Notes: generated from the letters alone by a model not told the origin. DNA of 64,000 nucleotides from CBDCXF01 sp965223755 (GCA_965223755.1 CBDCXF010000002.1:248001-312000), one strand, 5' to 3'; positions 18,040 through 25,838 are shown, counted from the first letter of the stretch. Program-made: numbers and translations.

Positions 18040-18453
18040 CTACTCAGCGCTCAACGAATCGCGAATCTCCGTCAACAGCACAACCTCCTCGCTGGGGCCG
18101 GATTCCTCTTCCTCCTCCGCCTTCCACTTATTGATCGTGCGCACCATCATGAACACTGCGAAGGCGACCAGTAGAAAAGTAATGATGGCGTTGATGACGA
18201 CTCCGTAGCCAATAACGACCGCTCCCGACTCTCTGGCCGCCGCCAACGAACTCCAATCGGTCCCTTCGCCACTGGCAAGAACGAAAAAACGATTGGCGAA
18301 ATCCACCCCGCCGGTCACCAAACCGAGAATCGGCATGAGAACTTCGTCTACCAATCCTTTGACGATGGGCGTGAACGCCCCTCCCAGAATGATGCCGATG
18401 GCCATGTCGAGGACATTGCCGCGCATCGCGAACTCTTTGAATTCTTTGAACAT
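18040..18453 (-). CDS. mscL: Large-conductance mechanosensitive channel
   Basis: MscL opens at high membrane tension to release solutes. The 137-aa product has the N-terminal amphipathic helix FKEFKEFAMRGNVLDMA, TM1 with IGIILGGAFTPIVKGLVDEVLMP, a periplasmic loop, TM2 (GVVINAIITFLLVAFAVFMMV) and a charged C-terminal helix EEEEESGPSEEVVLLTEIRD. ATG 18453 has AAAGGAAG upstream; the frame extends to 18522 without support. Confidence 0.96.
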   Translation of the reverse strand: MFKEFKEFAMRGNVLDMAIGIILGGAFTPIVKGLVDEVLMPILGLVTGGVDFANRFFVLASGEGTDWSSLAAARESGAVVIGYGVVINAIITFLLVAFAVFMMVRTINKWKAEEEEESGPSEEVVLLTEIRDSLSAE

Positions 18454-18592
18454 TGCCACTTCCTTTGCTCGTTCGGTCGCAATCGGCGACGGACCCGGAG
18501 TCGCCGCAGATCTGTGGCACAATTGTAGTTACAGTTGGTTGTGAGGGGATACGCGGCATCCCGCCGTGTCGCACAGCCGTAAAGGAGGTTAT

Positions 18593-18844
18593 GTGAGTCT
18601 CGAAAGTCTTCTTATTTTCCTTATCATCGGTGCCGTTGCCGGTTGGATTGCCGGCCAGATCATGAAGGGCCGCGGCTTCGGTCTTGTCGGCAACATCGTT
18701 GTCGGTATTGTGGGTGCGTTTCTCGGGGGTTGGCTTTCGGGCGTACTCGGTTTTTCTCTCGGCGCAGGCATGGTCGGCAGCATTCTGACTGCAGTAATTG
18801 GTGCCCTCGTCTTATTGTTCATAGTCGGCCTCATTAAAAAATAG
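18593..18844 (+). CDS. GlsB/YeaQ/YmgE-family membrane protein
   Basis: An 83-aa, very hydrophobic protein with three TM segments. The motifs GAVAGWIAGQIMKGRGFGLVG and NIVVGIVGAFLGGWL are those of the transglycosylase-associated (GlsB/YeaQ/YmgE) stress family. The start is GTG 18593 because AAAGGAGG (18581-18588) sits at ideal distance. Often induced by general stress in other bacteria; nothing here shows the regulation. Confidence 0.88.
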   Translation: MSLESLLIFLIIGAVAGWIAGQIMKGRGFGLVGNIVVGIVGAFLGGWLSGVLGFSLGAGMVGSILTAVIGALVLLFIVGLIKK

Positions 18845-18860
18845 GCCCACTCGACTCACA

Positions 18861-18888
18861 GATCCCTCTGGCGCGGGCCAGAGGGATC
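18861..18888 (+). terminator. Perfect 12-bp-stem hairpin after the YeaQ-like gene
   Basis: GATCCCTCTGGC (18861-18872) pairs perfectly with GCCAGAGGGATC (18877-18888) around a GCGG tetraloop, 17 nt after the stop codon. There is no following T-tract, so this could be a factor-assisted terminator or an mRNA-stabilising hairpin. Confidence 0.5.
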
Positions 18889-19014
18889 TAACCCCGTCTG
18901 AAATCCTGAACCGCAGCCGGCATTTGGTCCGTAGAGCTAGTAGCCGCAGATGTATCGGTTGGCGATGCTCGTCAGCCGGCAAAGTTGACGATTCCAAGCA
19001 TAGTTAGGAGACCT

Positions 19015-19392
19015 ATGAATCTCACCACCATTGCACGTTATGTCGTGGGACTGATCTTTGTCGTTTTCGGGGCCAACAAATTCCTTCATTTCATGCCGAT
19101 GCCAGAAATGGCGGGGGCTGCCGGCGAGTACATGGGAGGCCTTGCCGCTGCGGGGTACTTCTTCCCCGTGCTCGCCCTAGTCGAGATCGTCGGGGGACTG
19201 GCGTTGCTCACGGGTAAGTACGTACCTCTGGGCATCACACTCCTGGCCGCCCCGATCGTCCAGATCCTGTTGTTCCACACCTTCCTTGCAGTTGACCCGA
19301 TGGGCACTGGGATGGCCGTCGTGTTAACCGTGGGCGCCATTCTCATCGCGCGCGGCTACAAGGACCGCTTTGCGGGCGTTCTCTCCCCGTAG
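19015..19392 (+). CDS. DoxX-family membrane protein
   Basis: A 125-aa protein with four TM helices. The family features are ARYVVGLIFVVFGANKFLHF at the start, a long loop, then YFFPVLALVEIVGGLALLTG and the last helix GMAVVLTVGAILIARGY. DoxX-like proteins are linked to quinone or thiol redox partners in other bacteria, but the role here is open. ATG 19015 has TAGGAGA 5 nt upstream. Confidence 0.85.
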   Translation: MNLTTIARYVVGLIFVVFGANKFLHFMPMPEMAGAAGEYMGGLAAAGYFFPVLALVEIVGGLALLTGKYVPLGITLLAAPIVQILLFHTFLAVDPMGTGMAVVLTVGAILIARGYKDRFAGVLSP

Positions 19393-19417
19393 AAGCTTAG
19401 TCCTTCACCAATTCAGA

Positions 19418-19457
19418 GCCCGCCTCGCCCATGACAAGGGGCCAGGCGGGCTTTTTT
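19418..19457 (+). terminator. Rho-independent terminator after the DoxX gene
   Basis: GCCCGCCT (19418-19425) pairs with AGGCGGGC (19444-19451), followed by six T. Clear intrinsic terminator for the plus-strand gene ending at 19392. Confidence 0.9.
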
Positions 19458-19519
19458 GCACCTGGCGCCAGCCGCGAAAGAACGATTCCTATCGCGCTTT
19501 TGCCTGTAGACTCGCGGCC

Positions 19520-19759
19520 ATGAGTGACGGAGAGTGGACTGCGGTGGCCAGTGCTGCAACCGAAGAAGAAGCGGCGGTGGTCGTCGGCTTTCTGCAGTCG
19601 CAAGGAATCACCGCCATCGTCGACTCAGAACGCTTCGATCAAGTGCCAGTCAACTTCGGCGATTTGGATCCGATCGCCATTCGCGTTCCTGCCGAATTCG
19701 AAGCCCGGGCTACCACCCTGTTGAGCGCCCAGAGTGCCCCAGCTCTAGAGGAAGAATAG
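19520..19759 (+). CDS. DUF2007-like small protein
   Basis: A 79-aa soluble protein: WTAVASAATEEEAAVVVGFL, then QSQGITAIVDSERFDQVP and IAIRVPAEFEARATTLL. This beta-alpha-beta pattern, in which an entry called for summing up two or more residues follows GI-A, matches the putative signal-transducing DUF2007 family, whose function is unknown. ATG 19520 is chosen because the longer frame runs through the upstream terminator. It lies 18 nt before the AI-2E transporter gene and is probably cotranscribed with it. Confidence 0.7.
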   Translation: MSDGEWTAVASAATEEEAAVVVGFLQSQGITAIVDSERFDQVPVNFGDLDPIAIRVPAEFEARATTLLSAQSAPALEEE

Positions 19760-19777
19760 TCGCCGACTCGTAGCCAG

Positions 19778-20929
19778 ATGAGCGACAGCATCGATCCGCG
19801 CAGATTCCTGGGACTGGGCGAACGGCAAAGGCGAACGATCGCTGTCGCCGCCACCACGCTGGCGGTCGTCATCATCGTCATCGCGCTAGGCGCTCTGTTG
19901 TGGCTTGCGGCCTCCTTCCTGCGGGCGTTCTCCTCCGTCTTACTGCCACTGGCGGTGGGAGCGGTTGGCGCCATGGTCTTCCATCCCTATTTTGGGTGGT
20001 TGCGCAAGCGAGGTCTGCCCAAGTTTTTGGCTTTGGCGTTGGTGTTGCTCTCGATTGCCGTGCCTCTGGGAGCCTTTCTTTGGTTTTTTGGTTCGATGGT
20101 CGTCGACCAGATCTCGCAGTTCATTGACCAATTCCCCAAAATGCGCGACACCGCGATCGAGAACGCACGCACCAAATGGCCGCAGGTGGTGGCCTTCTTC
20201 CAAGAAAACCCGTGGGGGATGCGCATTCGCGACGCGTTGGAGGAACAGCAGGCCGAGATTCTCGATGGTCTCGGTCAGGTTGGTGGAGGTGCCCTCACCG
20301 TCGGCGGGCGGATCTGGAATTTCATCACCTCGGCCTTTGGCTGGGCGGTGGCGCCGATTTACTTCGGTTTTTTCCTGATGACGGAGCCCCGGAGCGTCCT
20401 CGAAGTCGAGCGATTTCTGCCGTTTCTCAAAAAGCACACTCGCGAAGACGTAGGATTTCTTACCCGCGAGTTTGTCGAAGCCATTGTCGCCTTCTTCCGC
20501 GGCCAACTGATTATCGCCTTCTTACAAGGCCTGATGTACGCCATCGGCTTTTCCCTGGTGGGACTGCGCTACGGCTTTGTTCTGGGGCTGGCGCTGGGGT
20601 TTCTCAACATCATTCCCTACCTCGGTTCAATCGTCGGTCTGGGCGCTGCGATTCCCCTTGCCTTACTGCAACCGGATGGCGGTTGGGTACTGGTGGCGTG
20701 GGTGCTGGGAGTGTTCGTTGTCGTCCAGACCATCGAGGGGAACTTGCTAACGCCCAAAATCATGGGAGATCGAACCGGTCTTCATCCGGTGGCGATTATT
20801 TTCGCCATTTTTTTCTGGGGAACCGCCCTCGGAGGCATCCTCGGCATGATCTTGGCGATTCCACTCACCGCTTTTCTAGTGGTGTTTTGGCGTTTGCTGC
20901 GAGAACGCTACATCGCTGAACTGGTTTAG
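19778..20929 (+). CDS. AI-2E-family (YdiK/PerM/TqsA-like) transporter
   Basis: A 383-aa polytopic membrane protein, about eight TM segments with a large hydrophilic insert after the third (about 110-190). The family core is visible: LVGLRYGFVLGLALGFLNIIPYLGSIVGLGAAIPLALL, split by the usual Pro/Gly kinks, then QTIEGNLLTPKIMGDRTGLHP. Members export small molecules or act as Na+/H+ antiporters; autoinducer export is only one documented case, so the substrate is left open. Confidence 0.88.
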   Translation: MSDSIDPRRFLGLGERQRRTIAVAATTLAVVIIVIALGALLWLAASFLRAFSSVLLPLAVGAVGAMVFHPYFGWLRKRGLPKFLALALVLLSIAVPLGAFLWFFGSMVVDQISQFIDQFPKMRDTAIENARTKWPQVVAFFQENPWGMRIRDALEEQQAEILDGLGQVGGGALTVGGRIWNFITSAFGWAVAPIYFGFFLMTEPRSVLEVERFLPFLKKHTREDVGFLTREFVEAIVAFFRGQLIIAFLQGLMYAIGFSLVGLRYGFVLGLALGFLNIIPYLGSIVGLGAAIPLALLQPDGGWVLVAWVLGVFVVVQTIEGNLLTPKIMGDRTGLHPVAIIFAIFFWGTALGGILGMILAIPLTAFLVVFWRLLRERYIAELV

Positions 20930-21008
20930 CGTTTGAAAACTTTTTCGAAACGATTCGGATCCGCATGATCCCGATCTGCAATTAGGAAGCTGCCAACAGA
21001 GGAGAGCC

Positions 21009-21452
21009 ATGTCCAAAGAAACGACCGCGCAGTCTTACGACAACCACCGCCGCTACGTTTTCGGCTATCACGTCGTCCTGATCGCCATCGCGCTGATCAC
21101 CTTGATCGCATCCATCTATCATCTCGCCACATCGTGGGGCGAGGGGCGTACGCTGGAAGCGGCGATTCTCGTCGGCCTGGCCCTGGCGTTGGCCATCAAC
21201 GTCTATTACACCCGCACCTTCGCTCTCAAAGCCCAAGACCGGGCGATTCGCGCCGAGGAACATTTGCGACATTTCGCCTTGACCGGCGAACGCCCGGACC
21301 CGCGCATGACGACTCGCCAGGCGATTGGGCTGCGGTTTGCCGATGATCAGGAGTTCGTCGAGCTGGTCAACCGCGCCATCGACGAAAACCTGTCGGAAAA
21401 CGCGATCAAGAAGTCGATTCAGGTTTGGCGCTCGGACGTCTACCGAGTCTAA
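21009..21452 (+). CDS. DUF6526-like membrane protein
   Basis: A 147-aa protein with two TM helices in the N-terminal half (about 19-42 and 48-68), followed by a cytoplasmic helical region with conserved-looking QDRAIRAEEHLRHFALTG and AIGLRFADDQEFVELVNRAI. This layout agrees with the DUF6526 family; function unknown. GGAGAG precedes the ATG. The Rieske oxygenase gene begins 2-3 nt after its stop, so the pair is an operon. Confidence 0.7.
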   Translation: MSKETTAQSYDNHRRYVFGYHVVLIAIALITLIASIYHLATSWGEGRTLEAAILVGLALALAINVYYTRTFALKAQDRAIRAEEHLRHFALTGERPDPRMTTRQAIGLRFADDQEFVELVNRAIDENLSENAIKKSIQVWRSDVYRV

Positions 21453-21454
21453 CC

Positions 21455-22540
21455 GTGGGAGCACGTTCGGCCCAGGGACAGTTTTCGCTCCCGGCTGAGT
21501 ACTTCCTGAGCCGCAAGATCTTTGACCGCGAGACCCAACTGGTGCGGCATTCGTGGATCGCACTGGGGGCAGTCCAAGAGTTCGCCGTCGGCGCAACGCC
21601 GGTCGAACTCGAGGGTCATCGACTGGTGGTTCTGCGAGATCAAGAGGAGGTCTTGCGGGTGGTTCACAACAGTTGCCGCCACCGAGGCACTATCTTGTGC
21701 GAACAGCCAACTACAGACCAAACCCGCCTCGTTTGTCCCTACCACGGTTGGTCGTTCGGCTTGGACGGCAGCCTCAAGTCTGCCCCCCACATGGCTTCCA
21801 CGGAAGGGTTTTCCGTCGACGACTATTCACTCCTGCAGGTCGAGTCCGAGGTGTGGCAGGGGATTCTGTTCGTTCGTTTTGCTACGGATAGCTCGCAGCC
21901 GACCCTCGAGCAGTTTCTGGAGCCGCTGACGCCGCACGTGACGCCTTGGAAGATTGGAGGTCTGTCAGTCGCACACCAAACCCACTACGAGGTCGATGCC
22001 AACTGGAAGCTGTTGTTCCAAAACTACTCCGAGTGCTACCACTGCCCCATTCTGCACCCGCAACTGAACCGCCTGACGCCGTTCCGCGACAGCTCCAATG
22101 TCTTTGCCGATGGACCGATCTTGGGTGGCCCCATGGAACTCGCCGACACCGATGGCAGCATGACGACTTCCGGTCAGCGCTGCGCCCCGCTCCTAGAGGG
22201 TCTAGACGCCGGCCACCACGGCCGCGTCTACTACTTCACCGTATTCCCCAACCTCTTCTTGAGTCTTCACCCGGACTACGTGCTGGTGCACTGCCTGCGG
22301 CGCCTCGATGTCGATCGCACCGCCGTCGACTGTCGCTGGCTGATTTCGCCTGAGACCGCGCCGGAGGATTTCCAGCCGGCGGTGGAGTTTTGGGATACCA
22401 CCAATCGTCAAGACTGGCACATCTGTGAACGGATGCAACAGGGAGTTTCCTCTCCGGTATATGAGCCAGGCCCATATTCCGATTTAGAGAGCCTCCTAGC
22501 TGCCTTCGATCGCGACTACTTGGAACGGTTGGGCCAGTAG
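21455..22540 (+). CDS. Rieske-type aromatic-ring-hydroxylating oxygenase, alpha subunit-like
   Basis: A 361-aa protein. The Rieske [2Fe-2S] ligands are C-x-H in NSCRHRGTIL and C-x2-H in CPYHGWSFGLDG. The catalytic domain has NWKLLFQNYSECYHCPILHP, which carries the mononuclear iron His residues and the bridging acid. Such enzymes hydroxylate aromatic or quaternary-amine substrates (the CntA/GbcA/benzoate-type group) using a reductase, which is not present here. I place the start at GTG 21455, directly after the DUF6526 stop; the frame also extends to 21425 inside that gene. Confidence 0.85.
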   Translation: MGARSAQGQFSLPAEYFLSRKIFDRETQLVRHSWIALGAVQEFAVGATPVELEGHRLVVLRDQEEVLRVVHNSCRHRGTILCEQPTTDQTRLVCPYHGWSFGLDGSLKSAPHMASTEGFSVDDYSLLQVESEVWQGILFVRFATDSSQPTLEQFLEPLTPHVTPWKIGGLSVAHQTHYEVDANWKLLFQNYSECYHCPILHPQLNRLTPFRDSSNVFADGPILGGPMELADTDGSMTTSGQRCAPLLEGLDAGHHGRVYYFTVFPNLFLSLHPDYVLVHCLRRLDVDRTAVDCRWLISPETAPEDFQPAVEFWDTTNRQDWHICERMQQGVSSPVYEPGPYSDLESLLAAFDRDYLERLGQ

Positions 22541-22614
22541 CTAGTGGTCAGTGGTTAGTGGTCAGCGGTCAGTGGTCAGTGGTCAGTGGTCAGTGGTCAG
22601 TGGTCAGTGGTCAG
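22541..22614. repeat. Heptanucleotide tandem array (CAGTGGT)n
   Basis: About ten copies of a 7-bp unit, CAGTGGT, with variants TAGTGGT and CAGCGGT at the left end. It starts right after the Rieske gene stop and ends about 30 bp before the convergent DUF4097-like gene. The unit is closely related to the arrays at 25588-25653, 25670-25734, 55511-55572 and 57936-57972. Confidence 0.9.
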
Positions 22615-22646
22615 CAAACAATGGTCACCCACTAGCCAGGGGGTTT

Positions 22647-23297
22647 CTACCGTAAGCTGACGCTGGCCTCGCCGATGCCAACGTCGACGAATATCTCCCG
22701 ACCGTTCGCCTCTCCATCCCACTCAAGCTCCGAGCCGATGAGGAAGGAGCGCTTGCCGTCGAGGTAGCCGTTGTCGCTGCGCAGCTCGGCGTCACCGATC
22801 CCTGCGTCCAGATGCACATGACCGGTACCTGCCTCAGCCGCGCGCACACTGACCTCGCCGATGCCGAGGTCAATGCTCAAGTTGCCGCTGGGAGCATCGA
22901 TGTCCAACTCGCCAACCCCCATATCGACAGTAAGGTCGGCGCCTTTCGGAACCCGGACTCTGGCTTCGACATCAACGTTCTTGAATCCCCGCTTGGGCAT
23001 GCCGACGAAATCCAGATAGAGATTGTCACCTCGCTTTTTCCATTCCACGTCGACCTCGGCAAAACGCTCTTCACAGCGGCGCTTTCTGCTTGCACTCAAT
23101 CCCGCTTCACAGTCGACGCGCAGATCCACTTCGACTGCACCCGTGTCTGTGGTTGTGATCTCAAGTTCGCCTATCGAGAAGTCCACCACCAACTCTTCGC
23201 CGCTGAAGGGATGGGCGCTCTCGACCTGGCGGTCGGCCAGCGCCGGACCTGCGAGCAAAACCGCAACTGCGAGTATGGGGGCTATCCTGTTGATCAT
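22647..23297 (-). CDS. Secreted DUF4097-like (adhesin-fold) protein
   Basis: A 216-aa exported protein: signal peptide 1-21 (GPALA). The rest forms a beta-solenoid-like ladder of short repeated strands: VDFSIGELEITTTDTG, LTVDMGVGELDIDAPSG, LSIDLGIGEVSVRAAEAG, VHLDAGIGDAELRSDNG, FVDVGIGEASVSLR. Each rung carries a G(I/V)G(E/D) turn. This fits the DUF4097/DUF2807-type putative adhesin fold. Function unknown. ATG 23297 has an AAGGAGG-like site upstream (GGAGGCAAGG on the minus strand). Confidence 0.8.
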   Translation of the reverse strand: MINRIAPILAVAVLLAGPALADRQVESAHPFSGEELVVDFSIGELEITTTDTGAVEVDLRVDCEAGLSASRKRRCEERFAEVDVEWKKRGDNLYLDFVGMPKRGFKNVDVEARVRVPKGADLTVDMGVGELDIDAPSGNLSIDLGIGEVSVRAAEAGTGHVHLDAGIGDAELRSDNGYLDGKRSFLIGSELEWDGEANGREIFVDVGIGEASVSLR

Positions 23298-23447
23298 CCT
23301 TGCCTCCTTCGGCTGAGGGTCTTTTACCGTGGTATTCGACTCCGTGACCTCTGATGAAACAGTACGGAACGAATTGCGCGCATGTTTCAACTGAGGCCCG
23401 TCAGCAAACTGAGGCCTGGCAGCAAGTAAAAAGGCCAGCAAGTAGAA

Positions 23448-23479
23448 AGGCCCAGGGCCGATCTATCGACCCCGGGCCT
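23448..23479 (-). terminator. Probable terminator/hairpin of the minus-strand small unit
   Basis: Read on the minus strand, AGGCCCGGGG (23479-23470) pairs with CCCTGGGCCT (23457-23448) with one mismatch around a 12-nt loop, followed by TTCTACTTG. The T-tract is weak. It lies 75 nt after the 14-codon frame and about 150 nt before the DUF4097-like gene, so it may either end a small transcript or attenuate that gene. Confidence 0.4.
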
Positions 23480-23553
23480 CAATGGTTCGCGTCGATGGCG
23501 TTGGGTTACTTCTCAAAACAACCCAATCGCGCCTAAACGCTCAGAGAGGGTAT

Positions 23554-23598
23554 CTAGAAGCCAGCCACCTCCAACGAACCGCGTTTACTACTAACCAC
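23554..23598 (-). CDS. Candidate 14-codon ORF behind a maximal Shine-Dalgarno
   Basis: On the minus strand AGAAAGGAGGTGATCCAG (23615-23598) is the exact complement of the last 18 nt of a typical 16S rRNA (CUGGAUCACCUCCUUUCU). The AGGAGG core is 7 nt from a GTG that overlaps the motif's end and opens MVSSKRGSLEVAGF followed by TAG. The spacing is ideal for initiation. The peptide belongs to no family I can name. It could be a leader peptide, a small protein, or the motif could instead titrate ribosomes or be a fortuitous rRNA fragment. Translation is not proven. Confidence 0.35.
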   Translation of the reverse strand: MVSSKRGSLEVAGF

Positions 23599-23615
23599 TG
23601 GATCACCTCCTTTCT

Positions 23616-23882
23616 GAGCGTATGCCGTGCGGCAGGACCCAAACCCGCCCGAGTCGCTCGGCCGCTCAAAAACCAACCGACCCGCCGCTCTGTAGAGTGG
23701 CGTTCCAGAACGCACCACCTACGGTCGCGGAACTACGCGGGAATACTGGCCCAGGTGACAAGCCCCGTCAAGCCAAATCCCGTAAACCGGCCTCTACCGC
23801 GAAACAAGGGTACCTGGCCGAAGAGGCCGCGTCAGATAAGGAGAAGGTAGCTATCAAACGGCTGTTGTCAGAGCCGTTTTTT
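23616..23882 (+). ncRNA. Candidate structured RNA or leader ending in an intrinsic terminator
   Basis: About 270 nt without a supported gene end in AACGGCT (23857-23863) / AGCCGTT (23872-23878) with a run of six T, a strong terminator with no CDS in front of it. Inside lie further complementary segments, for example GGCCTC...GAGGCC near 23793-23827 and GCGTT-CCAG-AACGC near 23701-23715. It does not show the conserved blocks of RNase P RNA, tmRNA, 4.5S RNA or a tRNA. It may be an attenuated leader of the M48 gene starting 46 nt further on. Confidence 0.3.
23857..23882 (+). terminator. Intrinsic terminator upstream of the M48 gene
   Basis: A 7-bp stem AACGGCT/AGCCGTT, 8-nt loop, then TTTTTT. 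It closes a plus-strand transcript that has no recognised coding sequence. Confidence 0.85.
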
Positions 23883-23928
23883 CTTCGCGGTAAAATGGCG
23901 GTTCTGGATTTTTTTGGAGGAGAGTCCC

Positions 23929-24813
23929 ATGGCCAATACCCCTTATCCCATTTTCGGTCGCCGTCCCCGCCACGGTGGACAGGCTCCGCGTGCACGGCGC
24001 GGTGGTGGCGGCAAAATGCGCCTTATGTTGGCCTTAGGTCTCGCTGCGTTCTCTTTGCTTTCCTATTGCCGCACGCGCACCGAGAACCCCGTCACCGGGG
24101 AAACTCAGTACGTCGATCTCTCCCCCGATCAAGAGATCGCTCTCGGTCTGCAGGCCGCCCCACAGATGGCGCAGCAGCACGGCGGCTTGCACCCGGACGC
24201 CGCTGCGCAGCAACAGGTCGACGATGTCGGCAACGCCATTGTCCGCAATTCGCCGGCGGGTCGGACGCCCTACAATTTCGAGTTCCATCTCCTCGCAGAC
24301 CCCAACACAGTCAACGCTTTTGCTCTCCCGGGCGGGCAGGTTTTCATCACCGCTGCGCTCTATAGCCGCCTCGAGTCGATCGGTCAGTTGGCCGGCGTCC
24401 TCGGCCACGAAGTGGCTCACGTGGTCGGACGTCACGGTGCAGAGCACATGGCCAAGGCAAAGCTGACCCAAGGACTCACCGGGGCGGCCGTGTTGGCCAC
24501 CTATGACCCTTCCAACCCGCGCTCACGTGGCTCCGCAGCCGTCGCGGCGATGATCGGCCGCATGATCAACATGAAGTACGGCCGCGAAGACGAACTCGAG
24601 TCGGACAACTTGGGCGTCTGGTTCATGTCCGACGCCGGCTACGATCCGCGCTCCATGGAACGGGTGATGGAGATCCTCGCGCAAGCGTCGCAAGGACCGC
24701 GCCCGGCCGAGTTCTTCTCGACTCATCCCAACCCGGATCGGCGCATCGAGCGCATTCGCGCGGAGATCGCACGACGATTCCCCGATGGGGTTCCGGCAGG
24801 GCTGCAGCCGTAG
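23929..24813 (+). CDS. M48-family zinc metallopeptidase (Loi/BepA-like)
   Basis: A 294-aa membrane-anchored peptidase. A basic N-terminus and one TM/signal segment (about 30-47) lead to the M48 domain: TVNAFALPGGQVFITAAL, the zinc motif HEVAHV (H160, E161, H164), then ELESDNLGVWFMSDAGYD with the third ligand Glu, and the C-terminal THPNPDRRIERI. Such proteins act in the periplasm in outer-membrane quality control. ATG 23929 is preceded by GGAGGAGA; a frame start 15 nt earlier overlaps that site. Confidence 0.93.
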   Translation: MANTPYPIFGRRPRHGGQAPRARRGGGGKMRLMLALGLAAFSLLSYCRTRTENPVTGETQYVDLSPDQEIALGLQAAPQMAQQHGGLHPDAAAQQQVDDVGNAIVRNSPAGRTPYNFEFHLLADPNTVNAFALPGGQVFITAALYSRLESIGQLAGVLGHEVAHVVGRHGAEHMAKAKLTQGLTGAAVLATYDPSNPRSRGSAAVAAMIGRMINMKYGREDELESDNLGVWFMSDAGYDPRSMERVMEILAQASQGPRPAEFFSTHPNPDRRIERIRAEIARRFPDGVPAGLQP

Positions 24814-24857
24814 TCGGCGCAGTCAGCCGAGGAAGCCGGTCAGTCGAGAAAAACCAG

Positions 24858-25553
24858 TCAGCCGAGGAAAAGCAGCACTGCGGCGCGCCAGGCCGGGATA
24901 AAGATGTAGCCGATCAAGTTCCAGGCGGCGACGATTCCGACCCACCCAAAGATCGGCTGCCGCATCCAGTCGCTGTAGACGGCGGCCCACGAAGAAGGCA
25001 GAAAGAGTGGTAGAACGGCATGCCCGTCCATCGGTGGCAACGGCAATATATTGAAGACCGCCAGCAACAGATTGAGCGAAAAGAGAATCGACAAGAAGGC
25101 CGCGATAGCGCCCCAACCTCCCTGACTGGACGCCTGTACGACGGCGTCGAACCCGGAACCGGACGGCACCAGCCAGCCAAGTCCCACTCCAACCCGCATC
25201 GCCAGTCCGGCGGCAATCGCGAGCACAACATTCGACGCAGGACCGGCCAGAGCCATCCAGGCCGCTCTGCGCGGAAAGCGCGCCGCCCAGTGCGGATCGT
25301 AGGGGGCGCTGGCCCAACCAAGCATCCAACCGGCCAAAAAGAACGACACAATCGGAACGATCACCGTCCCCAGCGGCTCTCGCTGGATGTGCGGCAACGG
25401 ATTCAGTGTAACTTGCCCTCCGCGGTAGGCGGTCGAATCGCCCAGCCGCCATGCCGACCAAGCATGAGCCGCTTCGTGCACGGTGATTGAAAGTAGGAAC
25501 GCCAGATACCAAATCAAACCCAGCGCGAGCATCTGGCCGTCGAATCCATCCAT
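24858..25553 (-). CDS. M50 site-2-protease-like membrane metalloprotease
   Basis: A 231-aa polytopic protease. TM1 carries the zinc motif HEAAHAW (H26, E27, H30); a later helix carries the second motif NLLLAVFNILPLPPMDG with the third ligand Asp. The group is the short SREBP-S2P-like form without a PDZ domain. ATG 25553 is the natural start (MDGFDGQML); the frame stays open to 25742 only because the upstream 7-bp repeats have no stop in this phase. Its 3' end carries a degenerate 17-18-bp tandem duplication (24831-24875). Confidence 0.9.
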   Translation of the reverse strand: MDGFDGQMLALGLIWYLAFLLSITVHEAAHAWSAWRLGDSTAYRGGQVTLNPLPHIQREPLGTVIVPIVSFFLAGWMLGWASAPYDPHWAARFPRRAAWMALAGPASNVVLAIAAGLAMRVGVGLGWLVPSGSGFDAVVQASSQGGWGAIAAFLSILFSLNLLLAVFNILPLPPMDGHAVLPLFLPSSWAAVYSDWMRQPIFGWVGIVAAWNLIGYIFIPAWRAAVLLFLG

Positions 25554-25587
25554 CGCGCAAGGATACTTGAGGGTGGCGGTGGGCGGT

Positions 25588-25734
25588 GTGGGCAGTGGGC
25601 AGTGGGCAGTGGGCAGTGGGCAGTGGGCAGTGGGCAGTGGGCAGTGGGCAGTGAAGAAGCTAAACCGGTTAACTGACAACTGACAACTGACAACTGACAA
25701 CTGGCAACTGGCAACTGGCAACTGATAACTAACC
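25588..25734. repeat. Two facing heptanucleotide arrays
   Basis: 25588-25653 is about nine copies of CAGTGGG; 25670-25734 is about nine copies of ACAACTG with ends grading into GGCAACT, i.e. CAGTTGT on the other strand. The arrays face each other across a short AAACCGGTT-containing spacer. Together with the array at 22541 they form a family with the unit CAGTKGN. They fill most of the 328-bp gap between the M50 and SPFH genes. Confidence 0.9.
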
Positions 25735-25799
25735 ACCGGCAACTGATTAAGAACCTTGTGTCCTCTTAACCCAGGGGGATCATCGCCGGTCCGGCGCTG

Positions 25800-25838
25800 T
25801 TGACAAAAATGATATCATTTTAATATCGTTTCGATATT
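25800..25838 (+). promoter_or_regulatory. Promoter with two abutting palindromic operators, SPFH-RHH operon
   Basis: A consensus -35 TTGACA (25800-25805) is followed at once by a perfect 16-bp palindrome AAAATGATATCATTTT (25806-25821), and that by AATATCG-TTT-CGATATT (25822-25838). The palindromes occupy the spacer and the -10 zone, so a protein bound there would block RNA polymerase. The operon encodes a ribbon-helix-helix protein, the likely but unproven ligand. Confidence 0.65.

Larger units (their letters stand above)
23298..23928. other. 630-bp stretch without a conventional gene
   Basis: Longest gene-free stretch of the window. It contains, on the minus strand, an 18-nt perfect complement of the 16S rRNA 3' end followed by a 14-codon reading frame (23554-23615) and a GC hairpin (23448-23479); a 16-bp tandem duplication (23420-23451); and, on the plus strand, about 240 bp ending in a strong intrinsic terminator (23857-23882) just before the M48 gene. 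Open frames crossing it (such as 23482-23850 plus) show no family, no ribosome site and no coding-like composition. Confidence 0.6.

Noticed and set aside
22541..22614. Possible CRISPR array
   Set aside because: The unit is 7 bp with no spacers and no cas genes nearby; it is a simple tandem repeat.
23482..23850. 122-residue plus-strand open frame in the gene-free stretch
   Set aside because: No ribosome site, no recognisable domain, Arg-rich out-of-frame composition, and it crosses the hairpin and 16S-like motif.
23298..23928. rRNA operon fragment or RNase P/tmRNA gene
   Set aside because: Only 18 nt match 16S rRNA, and the conserved blocks of RNase P RNA, tmRNA and 4.5S RNA are absent on both strands.
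25554..25742. N-terminal extension of the M50 protease through the 7-bp arrays
   Set aside because: The frame is open only because the heptamers contain no stop in that phase (giving 7-residue repeats such as TAHCPLP); a normal start lies at 25553.
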